From Paenibacillus azoreducens (lineage in GTDB: Bacteria; Bacillota; Bacilli; Paenibacillales; Paenibacillaceae): 64,000 nt of DNA. Location of the stretch: contig NZ_AP025343.1 in NCBI RefSeq assembly GCF_021654775.1, positions 3,873,501 through 3,937,500 on the forward strand, read 5' to 3'. This document shows positions 14,962 through 25,253 of the stretch, in pieces. The translations under genes were made by a program, and so were the position numbers. The notes below the pieces were generated by a model. The model saw only the letters and a list, made by a program, of their open reading frames with translations, had not been told where the DNA came from and did not search any database. How positions within the stretch are numbered: position 1 is the first letter of the stretch; each line of letters starts with the position of its first letter.

Positions 14962-16503
14962 GTGAAAAATTTGCAGCAAAAGAAGGAACCTTTCTTATCT
15001 GAAGCAAGTGATCGAATCCATTCCAAAACCAATCCGGATTCACCCAAAATCATCTTCATTTGCGTCGATACTTTAATGAGTCAGTCCATCGATAAGGGAA
15101 TCGAGCAAAAGAAGCTTCCAACCTTTCAGTATTTGATCGAACACGGTCAATACTATAAAAATGTCGTGACCTCATTTCCGACGATGTCCGTGTCGATTGA
15201 CAGTACTCTGCTGACAGGAACATATCCGGATGAACATCGCGTGCCGGGACTGGTCTGGTATTCAATGCAAGACAAGAAGCTCATTAATTATGGCAGCGGA
15301 TTTATGGAAATATGCAGGAACGGAATCAATCAATTTCTGAGCGATACATTAATCCATATGAACGGGAGCCACTTGAATCCGCACACCCCAACGATTTATG
15401 AGGAATTGGCCAGCATAGGATTAAAATCAGGGTCTATTAACGGTTTAATTTACCGGGGGAGCTCCGATCACCAGCTGACTTTTCCTTTTTGGATTCATAT
15501 GCCTACCGTGTTACCCCGAAAACTCAAGGTAAAAGGCCCGGATTTGTTGGCATATGCTGCTTTCTCGAATCCGCTAGAAGGCGTAAAAAAATTGCCGGTT
15601 GGCCCAATCGGCAAATTTGGCTTTAACAATGGGTATTCTCTCGAAATGGTAAAGCATCTCATTCAGAACGAGCAATTACCCGATTTTCTGTATGTCTATT
15701 TCCCCGATCTGGACAGAAGGATACATAAAAAAGGGCCTTCGGACTTGGATTACGTGATCCGCACGGATGAACAATTACAGGCTTTGTTGCAAGCTTTCGA
15801 TTCACGGGAGGAAGCTTTGAAAAAAGCAGTGATCATTATTTTAGGAGATAACGGAATGACTCATGTTCTTCCGAAAAATCAACAACCGATCATCGATTTG
15901 GGCCAATCCTTGAAGGGATATCAGGTTTTACGGCCGGGATCCGCGGTATCGGACCAAACCGAAATTATTCTTGCCATCAATGACAGAATGGCTTATCTAT
16001 ATAAACTAACATCCCAATATTCATTTGAACAAATAGCGCAGACTCTGCAGACGGATCAGAGAATCGATGTCCTGGCATGGAAAGATCAAGGTTGGATTCG
16101 CGTTGTTCGGGCGGGATCATCCCAAGAATTCGCCTATCAATCCCAAGGAGACATGGTTGATCCCTATAAACAAACGTGGACATTGGACAAAGACCCGAAC
16201 GTGTTGGATTTACAAATCAATTCCCAAAAGCATACTTTGGAGTATGGACATTATCCCGATGTTTTACGGCGATTGCATTCAGCCTTAAATTCACATCCTG
16301 GCGAATATATGGTAGTCACTGCAAAGCCGGGATATGAATTGAAGTATGACAGCTCCCCTACCCATAAAGGAGGCGCAGGCCACGGCGGCATAAGCCAAAC
16401 GGAGTCGCTCGTTCCTCTCATCATTGCCGGAACAGACCAGAAACCGGAGTTCCTGCGGGTCGTCGATTTAAAATCATATTTTCTTCAGCTATTAAAGGGA
16501 TAA
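14962..16503 (+). CDS. Alkaline phosphatase superfamily phosphodiesterase/nucleotide pyrophosphatase-like
   Basis: 513 residues of the type I phosphodiesterase/nucleotide pyrophosphatase family. The two-metal site is visible: Asp in IFICVDTLM (~35), nucleophile Thr in FPTMSVSID (~74), Asp and His in YFPDLDRRIHKKG (~250-257), Asp/His in ILGDNGMTH (~295) and His in GGAGHGGIS (~475). No signal peptide or membrane anchor is obvious, so it may be cytoplasmic. The GTG start lacks a good ribosome binding site; the conserved part begins near residue 25. Confidence 0.85.
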   Translation: MKNLQQKKEPFLSEASDRIHSKTNPDSPKIIFICVDTLMSQSIDKGIEQKKLPTFQYLIEHGQYYKNVVTSFPTMSVSIDSTLLTGTYPDEHRVPGLVWYSMQDKKLINYGSGFMEICRNGINQFLSDTLIHMNGSHLNPHTPTIYEELASIGLKSGSINGLIYRGSSDHQLTFPFWIHMPTVLPRKLKVKGPDLLAYAAFSNPLEGVKKLPVGPIGKFGFNNGYSLEMVKHLIQNEQLPDFLYVYFPDLDRRIHKKGPSDLDYVIRTDEQLQALLQAFDSREEALKKAVIIILGDNGMTHVLPKNQQPIIDLGQSLKGYQVLRPGSAVSDQTEIILAINDRMAYLYKLTSQYSFEQIAQTLQTDQRIDVLAWKDQGWIRVVRAGSSQEFAYQSQGDMVDPYKQTWTLDKDPNVLDLQINSQKHTLEYGHYPDVLRRLHSALNSHPGEYMVVTAKPGYELKYDSSPTHKGGAGHGGISQTESLVPLIIAGTDQKPEFLRVVDLKSYFLQLLKG

Positions 16504-16565
16504 AGTTGGGACCTATAAGGGCTGCTCGCAAGCATCGAAAAAATTACACGTATAAACCTTATCTA

Positions 16566-16598
16566 AAACGGACCACTGAATGACAGCGGTCCGTTTTT
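16566..16598. terminator. Bidirectional terminator
   Basis: Stem AAACGGACC/GGTCCGTTT with a T-run after it on the plus strand, between two converging genes. Confidence 0.75.
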
Positions 16599-16652
16599 CC
16601 AGCTTAAATCCCAATAACAGGGGAACTGTTGCCGTACCTATTTTAAAAGGCA

Positions 16653-17795
16653 TCATTCCGATGAAAGATTCGTCCGATCCATCGCTTTTCCAATATCATA
16701 ATCATCAAGATCGATGTCCAATTCCATGCCTAATGCCAACTTTGCCAACTGACTTCCGATAAAAGGCCCCATCGTCAATCCTGACGCTCCAAGCCCATTC
16801 GCTGCCAGAAGACCATCCCAACCAGGAACAGCGCCGATCACCGGTAGAAAACCGGGTGTAAATGGACGGAAACCAACTCTTACTTCCTCAAAGGAGCCGT
16901 CTGCTAAACGAGGCGCCAATGCCAACCCTTTATTCAGAATTTCCTGCATTCCGCCTGCCGTTATCCTTGTATCATAACCTTCGATTTCATTTTCGTGAGT
17001 TGCGCCTATAACAATTTTCTGTTGATCGAAAGCCAAAAGATACTGGTCAGAGGGCGGCATGATGACAGGCCAGGTGCCAGTGTCTTGATTGTCCTGAATC
17101 TGTAAATGCATGATTTGCGCTTTTTGGAAACGAACGTTAAAGTCGATGCCTAAAGGCTGCAGCAGTTTCCCCGCCCAAGCCCCTGCACAAACAATGGTTT
17201 TATCGGCCAAGTAATTATCTCCGCCTACAGTTACTCCTGTTACGCAGTTCGATTGAAACTGAAGCGAAGCATCGCCATTGATAAGGACGGCTCCATTTCT
17301 CTGCGCTGACCGGACCAATGCATCGCGCAGCGCGCGGCCGTCAATACGGGCGGCACCGCTAATTCGAACCGAATGATAACCTTCGTCTAATAAAGGAAAA
17401 AGCTGATGGGTCTCATACTCGTTAAGCCGGGTTATTTCGCCGATTTCCGGTGCATCTGCTTTACGCAAATGTGCCCGCTCCTCCATCTTGCCGATTTTCT
17501 CCACATCATGGTGAATGCTAAGGGCGCCAACTTGGGCATAACCCGTTTCCGTCTCCCCCTCTTTTTTAAGCTCTTCAATCAACCCTGGATAAAAACTTGC
17601 ACCAGCCTTTGCCAGACGGTACCACGCTTGATTGCGCCGCTGCGACAGCCAGGGGCAGATAATGCCTGCAGCGGCATCTGTAGCCTGTCCTTTATCTTTT
17701 CTGTCTATCATTAGGACATCTGCTCCCATTTTCGCTAACTGGTATGCCGTCGATGCCCCAAGAATTCCCGAACCAATGACGATGAATTTCTTCAT
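16653..17795 (-). CDS. FAD-dependent D-amino-acid oxidase-family enzyme (YurR-like)
   Basis: 380 residues. It starts with the dinucleotide-binding motif IGSGILGASTAYQLAKMGADVLMIDR (GxGxxG, residues ~7-32) and continues with GQATDAAAGIICPWLSQRRNQAWY. The C-terminal GFRPFTPGFLPVIGAVPGWDGLLAANGLGASGLTMGP is typical of the DAO family, and the overall pattern resembles Bacillus subtilis YurR. It probably oxidises an amino acid or amine with FAD in the cytoplasm. AAAGGA lies upstream of the ATG. Confidence 0.87.
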   Translation of the reverse strand: MKKFIVIGSGILGASTAYQLAKMGADVLMIDRKDKGQATDAAAGIICPWLSQRRNQAWYRLAKAGASFYPGLIEELKKEGETETGYAQVGALSIHHDVEKIGKMEERAHLRKADAPEIGEITRLNEYETHQLFPLLDEGYHSVRISGAARIDGRALRDALVRSAQRNGAVLINGDASLQFQSNCVTGVTVGGDNYLADKTIVCAGAWAGKLLQPLGIDFNVRFQKAQIMHLQIQDNQDTGTWPVIMPPSDQYLLAFDQQKIVIGATHENEIEGYDTRITAGGMQEILNKGLALAPRLADGSFEEVRVGFRPFTPGFLPVIGAVPGWDGLLAANGLGASGLTMGPFIGSQLAKLALGMELDIDLDDYDIGKAMDRTNLSSE

Positions 17796-17931
17796 GACTA
17801 CATTCCTTTCTTAATCACTGTACCCATTATAGCGAACAATACATGACATTATAGAATTTTTCGTTAGAGTTGCAGTAAAAGCAGAACATAACATTTGAGC
17901 AATATTCAAATCAGTTCATGATCCAGAATCC

Positions 17932-17979
17932 AAAAACAACGGCAGCCACGGACCAGAGATGGTCCGTGCTTACCGCCGT
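17932..17979 (-). terminator. Terminator after the chemoreceptor gene
   Basis: Stem CACGGACC-AGAGAT-GGTCCGTG, extended by ACGGC/GCCGT pairing; on the minus strand GTTTTTGG follows. Confidence 0.65.
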
Positions 17980-17995
17980 ATCATGGATTGCTGCT

Positions 17996-19978
17996 CTAAA
18001 TTTTAAATCGTTTGACAAGCGATTCCAATTCGCTGCTTGATTGGCTGAGGAATTCGGCCGATTGAGTGACTGTTTCAATAGCTTTTAATTGATCCTGCGA
18101 CGAAGCGCTGACTTCTTCGGCAGCAGCCGCAGACTCTTCCGAAATAGCAGACAGGCTCTCGATGGATTGGACTACATTTTCCTTTAATGCGGACATTTTT
18201 TGTACTTCTTTGGACATTCCATTGATGGAATCGATGACTTGATGCATTAATTCTTGAATGCTTGAAAATGCCACCCCGGTAGCTTGTACCGCTTCATTTT
18301 GTTCCGATGAGATCTCTCTGGTACGGACCATGGCTTCGGTGGCACGGATAGCCTCCTCCATAATGCCTTGAATCGTTTCGTGAATTTGTTCGGTTGAAGC
18401 AGCGGATTGTTCCGCAAGCTTACGCACTTCTGTGGCTACGACCGAGAATCCTCGGCCAGCCTCCCCGGCTCTTGCCGCTTCGATGGACGCATTCAATGCA
18501 AGCAGATTGGTTTGGGTCGAAATGGATTTAATAATTTCAACGACGGTCTGGATATCACTGATTTTGTTCACAAGCAAGTCTAACACCTGTTCAATCGATT
18601 GAATCTCACGGAAGGATTCATCCGAGCGCGTCTGCAGCTCAGCCAATGTTTCTCTGCCGCTTATGCTAGCCTGCTGGGTGTCGTTTGATTTCTCCTGCAT
18701 GGAGTTCATCGTTTCTTCAACCAAAATAAACTGTGAAGCCAGCTGCCCTGTGACCTGATGCATTCCATCCAGATTAGTGGCGCTTTCGGCCGCCCCTTGC
18801 GCGACATCCGACATCGCATGGGCTATTTCTTCGCTTGTTGCTTTTGTCTCTTCAGACACCGCACTTAGGTTAACAGCCGAATCCGACAATTTCTCGGATG
18901 AAGCGATTACCCGGGATAAGAGCTCCCGCATATTTTGAACCATTTGATTGAAGTGGCCTGTTAACTGTCCGATTTCGTCTTTTGATCTTACCGTCCCTTG
19001 AACCGTCAAATCTCCCTCCGCCATTAATTGTACTTGTTTTGTCAGCTGAATAATTGGCTTCGTAAAGAACCGGGCGGCAAAATAGATAATGATACCCGAA
19101 ATAACAATGGCGAATAAGGTAATGAATAAATTCATGTTCAGAATATGGTTCGTAAGTTTAAATAGTTCTGATTCTTCATAAACAGCGCCGATTTTCCAAC
19201 CTGTCAAAGGTGATGTCGTATAATACAAAATTTTCTTTACTCCCTGGTCGGTATACTGTATCTTACCTGAATCTTTGCCCTCACTGTATATTTTTTCAAC
19301 AAACGGCTTGTCATGCTGATTCTTCTCGTCTGAGCCAGGAAGCACGACAGGATCTCCCTCAGAGTCCAAAATAAATCCAAAACCATTGTATCCAACATTG
19401 GTTTCTTTAATCTGTTTTGTGATATCTTCCAGATTCACGTCGAGTGCGATAACACCTAAAACCTTGTTATTTTCCACAACGGCTTTTGATATGGATATTG
19501 TCATTTTCTGACTTATGCTATCTCTGTAAGGCGGGCTGAATTTCACGTTGTCTTTATCGTCATTAGCTAATTTGTACCATGGCCGAATAAGGGGATTATA
19601 ATCTTTTTTATCTACAACCGTTGCGGGATCATACATGCGCTTGGATGGATCCCCCCCATAAATATTCGATACTTCCGGATTAATCTTGGTGTAGGACTTT
19701 ATTTCTTGAATCATGGACGGAGTCAGTTTTTTTATATTTTTGAAAATATCAATCATTTCCATTTTCTTGCTGAAATGCAAAATATCCTTTGCATAGTTAT
19801 TAATACGCAAATCCGTAATTTGTGTTAAGTTTTTTGCTTCATCAAATCCTGTTTCGTCTAGATCCTGTTTAAAGGTGTTAGTCAATTGCGAGCCGGTTGC
19901 CAATTGCGAAATAACCATGGCAGCAATGAGCAATACTGCAAAAATCAGTATAAGTTTGTTCTGTAGCTTGTTTAGCAT
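17996..19978 (-). CDS. Methyl-accepting chemotaxis protein (dCache sensor)
   Basis: 660 residues. A first membrane helix (~8-28) leads to an extracellular double-Cache sensor domain (~35-275; [18 protein letters not shown] and [12 protein letters not shown] are Cache-type). A second helix (~283-305), HAMP (~306-358; [22 protein letters not shown]) and the long signalling coiled coil follow. The hairpin tip is [40 protein letters not shown]. It will bind a small ligand outside and control CheA. GGGGGAAG precedes the ATG. No CheR-docking tail is seen. Confidence 0.95.
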   Translation of the reverse strand: MLNKLQNKLILIFAVLLIAAMVISQLATGSQLTNTFKQDLDETGFDEAKNLTQITDLRINNYAKDILHFSKKMEMIDIFKNIKKLTPSMIQEIKSYTKINPEVSNIYGGDPSKRMYDPATVVDKKDYNPLIRPWYKLANDDKDNVKFSPPYRDSISQKMTISISKAVVENNKVLGVIALDVNLEDITKQIKETNVGYNGFGFILDSEGDPVVLPGSDEKNQHDKPFVEKIYSEGKDSGKIQYTDQGVKKILYYTTSPLTGWKIGAVYEESELFKLTNHILNMNLFITLFAIVISGIIIYFAARFFTKPIIQLTKQVQLMAEGDLTVQGTVRSKDEIGQLTGHFNQMVQNMRELLSRVIASSEKLSDSAVNLSAVSEETKATSEEIAHAMSDVAQGAAESATNLDGMHQVTGQLASQFILVEETMNSMQEKSNDTQQASISGRETLAELQTRSDESFREIQSIEQVLDLLVNKISDIQTVVEIIKSISTQTNLLALNASIEAARAGEAGRGFSVVATEVRKLAEQSAASTEQIHETIQGIMEEAIRATEAMVRTREISSEQNEAVQATGVAFSSIQELMHQVIDSINGMSKEVQKMSALKENVVQSIESLSAISEESAAAAEEVSASSQDQLKAIETVTQSAEFLSQSSSELESLVKRFKI

Positions 19979-20157
19979 GATGTCTTCCCCCTATTGTTTA
20001 TAAGCGCTACTAATCCATTACTGAAAATAGTTAATAATACAGCAATGACGTAATAACGTCTTTTATCATGAAGATTTTAACATATTTGAACTATGTATAA
20101 ATTGTTATTATTTCGAAAGTTGGATTTTTTATTTCTTCTTAAAATTCGACAAAAATC

Positions 20158-20186
20158 TTTACTTTCATTTAGGTCATCAGTATAAT
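20158..20186 (+). promoter_or_regulatory. Promoter of the ArsB/NhaD-type transporter gene
   Basis: -35 TTTACT (20158-20163), 17 bp, perfect -10 TATAAT (20181-20186). A leader of about 140 nt precedes the start codon. Confidence 0.72.
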
Positions 20187-20214
20187 ATTATCTAACCAAA
20201 TATGTGGATTACCG

Positions 20215-20261
20215 GAGGAGCCTGCCATTGGTGGGCTCCTCTTTGCCTTTTTATGCCCACC
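20215..20261 (+). promoter_or_regulatory. Leader with terminator-like hairpin and competing stem
   Basis: Stem GAGGAGCC (20215-20222)/GGCTCCTC (20234-20241) is followed by TTTGCCTTTTTT, so it looks like an intrinsic terminator inside the leader. The segment GGTGGGC (20230-20236) could instead pair with GCCCACC (20255-20261), which excludes the first stem. I do not recognise a known riboswitch. It may be an attenuator. Confidence 0.45.
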
Positions 20262-20332
20262 GAAAGGGATTTCCTTCATAGTTAGTCCATAATTTGGGTA
20301 ATATACAAAAAAATTCACTTTCGGGAGGGCTC

Positions 20333-21613
20333 ATGGAACAACAAGCTATTTTAGCCATCGGTATCTTTCTTGTCATTTACGGATTCATTATTGCGGAGAA
20401 AATTCATCGGACCATAGTAGCAATGATTGGCGGTACATTAATGGTTGTCTTTGGTATCGTGAACCAAGAGACTGCTTTGCATCATATCGATTTCAACACC
20501 CTTGGACTTCTTATCGGCATGATGATTATTGTAGGTATAACAGCTGAAACAGGACTGTTCAAATACATTGCCGTTTTTGCCGCCAAGAAAGCCAAAGGCG
20601 AACCCGTCCGCATCCTGGTTTCGCTGTCCCTGATTACAGCGGTAGGTTCTGCTTTCCTGGATAATGTTACGACAGTACTGCTCATGGTCCCTGTTACTTT
20701 CAGCATTACTAGGCAGCTTCGCGTGAACCCCGTACCTTTTCTTATAACGCAGATTATTGCTTCCAACGTGGGCGGCGCTGCGACTTTGATCGGCGATCCG
20801 CCGAATATTATGATCGGGAGCGCTGTGAAGGAATTATCCTTTATGGATTTCATCATCAATATGGCGCCGTTAGCGATTGTAGTGATGGCAGTGTATATCC
20901 CCATCTTCATTCTGCTTTTCCGCAAAAGCATTCAAACGACGGATGAGTTGAAACGCAGTATTATGGAGATGGAAGAAAAAGAGCTGATAACAGATCGTAC
21001 GCTTTTACGTAAATGTTTAACCGTTTTGGCATTAACGATCATAGGATTCTTTACGCATCAGCTGCTGCATTTGGAATCAGCCACAGTCGCTCTGGCCGGA
21101 GCCTTTCTCTTGCTGCTGCTAACCGGAGAGCATATGATGGAAGAAGCTTTCACCAAGGTTGAATGGACAACCATTTTCTTCTTTGTCGGCTTATTCGTAT
21201 TGGTAGCCGGTTTGATTGAAACAGGGGTCATCGCCATGTTAGCCGAGAAAGCAATCGCACTCACCGGGGGCGAACCCGTAGCAACTTCCATGCTTATTCT
21301 ATGGCTGAGCGCTATCGCCTCTGCTTTCCTGGACAACATACCGTTTGTCGCAACAATGATTCCAATGATTCAAGAAATGGGACAAATGGGAGTGAGCAAC
21401 CTTGAGCCATTATGGTGGAGTCTTGCGCTCGGGGCATGCCTCGGGGGAAATGGTTCGCTCATTGGCGCAAGTGCTAACCTGATTGTAGCCGGTATGTCCG
21501 GAAAAGAGGGACATCCGATCAAATTCGCGCAATTCCTGAAATATGGATTTCCTTTAATGCTGCTTTCCATTGTTTTATCGAGTATTTACGTATACCTGCG
21601 TTATCTGATATAA
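20333..21613 (+). CDS. ArsB/NhaD/CitM-type ion transporter (IT superfamily permease)
   Basis: 426 residues, about 11 membrane helices. Both inverted halves carry the hallmark hairpins: LITAVGSAFLDNVTTVLLMVPV with IASNVGGAATLIGDPPNIMIG, and SAIASAFLDNIPFVATMIPM with LGACLGGNGSLIGASANLIVAG. These are the pattern of arsenite/anion and Na+/H+ transporters (ArsB, NhaD, YbiR). The ion is not predictable. ATG 20333 has GGGAGG close upstream; a TTG 39 bases earlier is less likely. Confidence 0.88.
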   Translation: MEQQAILAIGIFLVIYGFIIAEKIHRTIVAMIGGTLMVVFGIVNQETALHHIDFNTLGLLIGMMIIVGITAETGLFKYIAVFAAKKAKGEPVRILVSLSLITAVGSAFLDNVTTVLLMVPVTFSITRQLRVNPVPFLITQIIASNVGGAATLIGDPPNIMIGSAVKELSFMDFIINMAPLAIVVMAVYIPIFILLFRKSIQTTDELKRSIMEMEEKELITDRTLLRKCLTVLALTIIGFFTHQLLHLESATVALAGAFLLLLLTGEHMMEEAFTKVEWTTIFFFVGLFVLVAGLIETGVIAMLAEKAIALTGGEPVATSMLILWLSAIASAFLDNIPFVATMIPMIQEMGQMGVSNLEPLWWSLALGACLGGNGSLIGASANLIVAGMSGKEGHPIKFAQFLKYGFPLMLLSIVLSSIYVYLRYLI

Positions 21614-21627
21614 ATCGATATTCATAT

Positions 21628-21667
21628 AAAAAGGCAGCCCATATGAGACCCACATGGGTTGCCTTTT
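21628..21667. terminator. Bidirectional terminator
   Basis: Long stem AAAAGGCAGCCCAT/ATGGGTTGCCTTTT between two converging genes. Confidence 0.8.
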
Positions 21668-21694
21668 CGTTTAAAGGGGCTATTGGGGGACCAA

Positions 21695-23626
21695 TCATTT
21701 ACTTTCAGGAAGAAGTTCGATGGAGGTACTTTCTACATTTCCGTAACTGCCGTTGGATATTTTTATTGTTCCCTTTCCCGGTTGCAGCAGCTTCATCTTG
21801 CCGTCAGCCGCTTTACCATAAGCCGGCATCGTGAACTGGACATCATAGCTGCCGAACTTCATCGTTCCGGTAAAAATGACAAGTGAGCGATCAGGATCCT
21901 GGCTCGAGTATTTATTCAGGTCCGGTGCCCAGGATATGATGAGCGGTTCCGATTCTTTGTAACCTCCGATATTCCCTTTGAAATGTACTTTTTTTCCAAT
22001 ATGGACCGGATTAGGTTGGAATGTTGATGTAGGAACAACTTTCAGACGATTAAAATCCTGAACAGACTGGTGATCATCCAGAATCATGGTCTTTCCTCCA
22101 AACGCTGAACCAAGGGCTAACTTTCCGCCGTATTGATACATCGAGATCGATTCGCCTTCCGTGAAATTAACATACATCCCATGGAAAAACGTCTGGGGGG
22201 AATCATAGGGTAATGTTTCCTCTACCCCCTTGGCAGCGAATTTCTGCAGAATGCTGCAAACCGTGCGAATGGAATCCTTGTCTTTCTCGTTGGCCCCAAT
22301 CAATGGGACATACATCATATCCCCATCCTGCATCTCTATGCTCGATATTGTCTTAGGGGTACATACAGAAGCCAATTCCTTGATGCTGCGGCCTTTGGGC
22401 AGCGCCTTTCGCTCATCTTCATAGGATGGACGCTCATATGTTAATCGAACGGATCTTTGCTCCTTGCCATTAAACGGACTGGCATAATAGAAATCCAGCA
22501 CGCCATGCCCCATATCACCGGCATAACTTAACGTGTCGCCTGGATAAGGATCTTTATGATTGCGGGCGTATTCCAAGTCCTTGCCTGTGAGAAGTTTATC
22601 GGCGAGAACAACGGTGGAATGGTCTTTCAAGTCGATCAGTGTCAGCAGGCCGCTTTGGTTCGGCCGTACTACCAAATAATCCTCGCCGACCGCAAGCACG
22701 GAAAATACATCGTCTGTCCCCGATAGTTTTGGCAGATCATATTCTTTTACCACTTTTCCTTGATTATTAAATATAGTTACTATTTTGCCATCCGTCAGCA
22801 CCGTATACTCAATCCACCCGTTGGGATCGTAAACTTGGAAATACGTTGTATTCGGTTCGTAACGCTTTTCATAGTTCGCTTTCTTCTGGGCGACGATCTT
22901 GTTGCCGCGAATGAGAAGACCATAAACATCATAATGGCTGCGAGAATCTCCGTAATGGTCCACGATGGTTAAAACCGTATTTCCGCCTTGATTTAATCCG
23001 TCATGAAATGAGACGTCCCCTTGTATCTCAGTATCCAGTTTGCCGACATGGATGGCTGGCGATTGTTCGTCCCGAGCCATATATAAATCGCTGGTTTTAC
23101 GATTTAACCATACAGAGCTCCACGGTTGTGCTTTGATGAAATCATCCTCTTTCGTAATGTTCACCGTCTTGATAGAGTCCTCCCATTTGACATCCGCTCC
23201 AGTAGCCTCTGAGAAGAAACGCAGGGGGACAAATAACCTCCCATCAACCATGCGGAGAGGCGCATTCAGTGAGAACTGCTTTCCATTAACCATCGCTTGG
23301 AGCGAACCATATTCCAGTTTTACTTTAAGATCCGGATAGTTCATCGTAACGGTTTTTGCGGAACCGTTCCAGGATACTAAGGTACCAAGAAGTTCTCCTA
23401 CATCTCGCAAAGGCAAATATATGGTGCCATGATCTACGAACGGGGCTGACTTTGCCTGAAACTCCTTGCCGTTCATCGTTATTCTGATGCCATTCTTCGC
23501 GGGCGCGTCGGTGGCGTTAGTTCCAGCTGCCGCAAGCGTGGGAACAGGGTTGGTTATGGCTGATGCGATTGCAGTCGCGGCTAAAAGCATATACAGCCGT
23601 GATTTAAGTAGAATTTTATAAGGCAT
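21695..23626 (-). CDS. Secreted protein with copper-amine-oxidase N-terminal (stalk) domain
   Basis: 643 residues. A signal peptide (KSRLYMLLAATAIASAITNPVPTLA) is followed by a stalk domain (~45-150). The family pattern is ITMNGKEFQAKSAPFVDHGTIYLPLRDVGELLG, then a second copy MVNGKQFSLNAPLRMVDGRLFVPLRFFSEATGADVKW. The remaining ~480 residues look like a beta-rich repeat domain (LIDLKDHSTVVLADK and similar), possibly propeller-like; I do not recognise an enzyme. Such stalk proteins are abundant in Paenibacillus cell envelopes. ATG 23626 is chosen for its GGAGG and signal peptide. Confidence 0.82.
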   Translation of the reverse strand: MPYKILLKSRLYMLLAATAIASAITNPVPTLAAAGTNATDAPAKNGIRITMNGKEFQAKSAPFVDHGTIYLPLRDVGELLGTLVSWNGSAKTVTMNYPDLKVKLEYGSLQAMVNGKQFSLNAPLRMVDGRLFVPLRFFSEATGADVKWEDSIKTVNITKEDDFIKAQPWSSVWLNRKTSDLYMARDEQSPAIHVGKLDTEIQGDVSFHDGLNQGGNTVLTIVDHYGDSRSHYDVYGLLIRGNKIVAQKKANYEKRYEPNTTYFQVYDPNGWIEYTVLTDGKIVTIFNNQGKVVKEYDLPKLSGTDDVFSVLAVGEDYLVVRPNQSGLLTLIDLKDHSTVVLADKLLTGKDLEYARNHKDPYPGDTLSYAGDMGHGVLDFYYASPFNGKEQRSVRLTYERPSYEDERKALPKGRSIKELASVCTPKTISSIEMQDGDMMYVPLIGANEKDKDSIRTVCSILQKFAAKGVEETLPYDSPQTFFHGMYVNFTEGESISMYQYGGKLALGSAFGGKTMILDDHQSVQDFNRLKVVPTSTFQPNPVHIGKKVHFKGNIGGYKESEPLIISWAPDLNKYSSQDPDRSLVIFTGTMKFGSYDVQFTMPAYGKAADGKMKLLQPGKGTIKISNGSYGNVESTSIELLPESK

Positions 23627-23803
23627 GAATCCGTCCTCCAATGTGAATTGGTTATCCGAACCATTAGACGATTCAAAAAGGAAATAGTTGCGATAAACCC
23701 ACAATAAAGGAAGATGAGGAACGTCTAAAGAAACTTCCGCTTTGTCTCATGGATGAAACGAAATGAACAGCGACATAACTCTGTTCAATGATTTGCTAAA
23801 AAA

Positions 23804-23836
23804 TAACAAAGACCGGAAATTTCCCGGGCTTTGTTA
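23804..23836 (-). terminator. Terminator after secreted paralogue 1
   Basis: Stem TAACAAAG..CCGG/..CTTTGTTA; on the minus strand a TTTTTT run follows. Confidence 0.65.
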
Positions 23837-23899
23837 TGGGCAACCGTATGATGAGCATTGGAAACAAGATGCGATGCCCGCAATATTGAGGCGTATGCT

Positions 23900-24676
23900 C
23901 TATTTTTTGACCATGGTTTTCGCCAATTTGATCAGATCTTCTTTGGTTAGGGAACTTTCCGAATCGGTCGATATCGCAAATTGTTTCCCTTTTACGGCCC
24001 AAGAAAGCGTATTGTTGATATACTCTTTTCCGAGTTTCGGATATTTCTTCCGTACTTCATCGGCGGATTCATAAACATAGCCTTCCTGTTTTACTGGCTG
24101 CTTCGGATCAAGCCGCTTATATCCCAATGTTAAAGTATGTTTCCCATTCGAATACTCTATCGTAATTTCGTTCGCATCTGTCCAATCGACCTTCTTGGAA
24201 TAGATCTTCTTCCCAAGCTTCTTGGCCTCAGCCTCCATTTCTTTTGTATACTCCGTACTGTATGGGCCTGCGATTCCTGCAGCGACGAATTTATAACCTT
24301 CTGGCAGGGCGGCTGGTTGTTGCAACACTGTGCCTTTCAAAGTTGACGCCTTTTTTTGGTAAGCTTCATAGGAATCGAACTTTGGAAAAGGATTCCCCAT
24401 GGAATACACTTTATCGGCTTTTTGCTTGGTTACTTCTTTACTGACATATACCATATATGTAGCGTCCGGATTCTTTTTAAGTAACTGGGCTATTCTCTCT
24501 TGTTCAGCTTTCTCTAGCTTCTCCCCTTCAGTTTCGCCTTTTGTATTAAGGACTGTCGTTTTCATACCTATTTTGCTAACAGTATGGGATGGAGCAGCAG
24601 CAGCCGCAAAGTCCATCGATCCCAAAAGAAGAGCGCCGCTTAACGCAGCAACGGTAATTTTCATTCTTGTTTTCAT
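23900..24676 (-). CDS. Secreted DUF4367-like protein, array paralogue 1 (subfamily A)
   Basis: 258 residues: signal peptide (MKTRMKITVAALSGALLLG..FAAAAA), then one domain with the array's shared pattern: NPDATYMVYVSKEVTK, SYEAYQKKASTLKGTVLQQP, LPEGYKFVAAGIAGPY, KKLGKKIYSKKVDWTDANEITIEYSNG, and a last helix LTKEDLIKLAKTMVKK. The LPEGY...YSNG core resembles DUF4367; I use that name with caution. It has no BlaI-type operator upstream, unlike subfamily B. Probably exported and possibly binding a small ligand or a wall component. Confidence 0.75.
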   Translation of the reverse strand: MKTRMKITVAALSGALLLGSMDFAAAAAPSHTVSKIGMKTTVLNTKGETEGEKLEKAEQERIAQLLKKNPDATYMVYVSKEVTKQKADKVYSMGNPFPKFDSYEAYQKKASTLKGTVLQQPAALPEGYKFVAAGIAGPYSTEYTKEMEAEAKKLGKKIYSKKVDWTDANEITIEYSNGKHTLTLGYKRLDPKQPVKQEGYVYESADEVRKKYPKLGKEYINNTLSWAVKGKQFAISTDSESSLTKEDLIKLAKTMVKK

Positions 24677-24815
24677 TTCTTCTGTCTCCTTTTTAAAAAA
24701 ATCCTCATCTATATAACAATATCAATCGAAGCTTTTGCGACATGAGCGAAAAAAATTTTTTAAGATGTGAATAGACTCAGTTCCGCTTTTTGTACTAAGG
24801 GTAGCCCTCCCCGGT

Positions 24816-24916
24816 TCACTCGTTTAATCGATAATCCATATCTAATTTCTTATTCGCAGTTTTGGCTAGTTTAAGCAGTTCCTCTTTGGTGAGCTTTTAC
24901 CAGAATTGGTATTGAT
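24816..24916 (-). pseudogene. Relic of a DUF4367-like gene 3' end (1)
   Basis: The minus strand codes INTNSGK, then after a frame change LTKEELLKLAKTANKKL. This matches the C-terminus of array paralogues (IQTNPGNPITKEELIKLAKTASKK). No start or upstream domain remains. Confidence 0.65.
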
Positions 24917-24979
24917 GAAAATCATAAAATATCATCCATCGATGTAACCTTCTCATGCGTTGCGTAGAGTTGAACGTAG

Positions 24980-25166
24980 AATTGTTGCGATACTGCAACC
25001 TTTTCAGGCGTTGGTGGACCAGAATTGCAAAATTGTTGCGATTGTGCATCCTTTTGACAGTACATCGCCTATCTACGCGTTAATAAGGGAAAAAGCCTGC
25101 ACTTTTGCAAGCTTTTCATCTAAACAACTCGTTATGTCGTAAATAGATGCACTTACGCATCAATTT
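24980..25166. repeat. Dispersed repeat R, copy R1
   Basis: Two direct units of the AATTGTTGCGATTGTGCATC type (24980-25004, 25031-25055; period 51 bp), then a core GCCTGCACTTTTGCAAGC (~25094-25111), then one inverted unit GATGCACTTACGCATCAATT (25146-25165). Similarity to R3 seems to extend to about 25225 (AATAGCAGAATG, TTCTTTCAA). Confidence 0.8.
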
Positions 25167-25253
25167 CCAATCTGAGCGGGCAATCGCCTTTTATTCAATA
25201 GCAGAATGTTTCTTTCAACGTCATTGCTACTGTGCAAAAAATGCAAAAGATGT

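Noticed and set aside
14725..14979. 84-codon minus-strand frame between the GNAT and phosphodiesterase genes
   Set aside because: The second half (YWRGSYEDQPIAASDKLFF) looks protein-like, but there is no ribosome binding site, the N-terminus overlaps the next gene and no family is recognisable. It may be a gene fragment; not called.
21695..23626. Copper amine oxidase enzyme
   Set aside because: Only the N-terminal stalk domain pattern is present; the catalytic domain with its topaquinone Tyr and copper His residues is absent.
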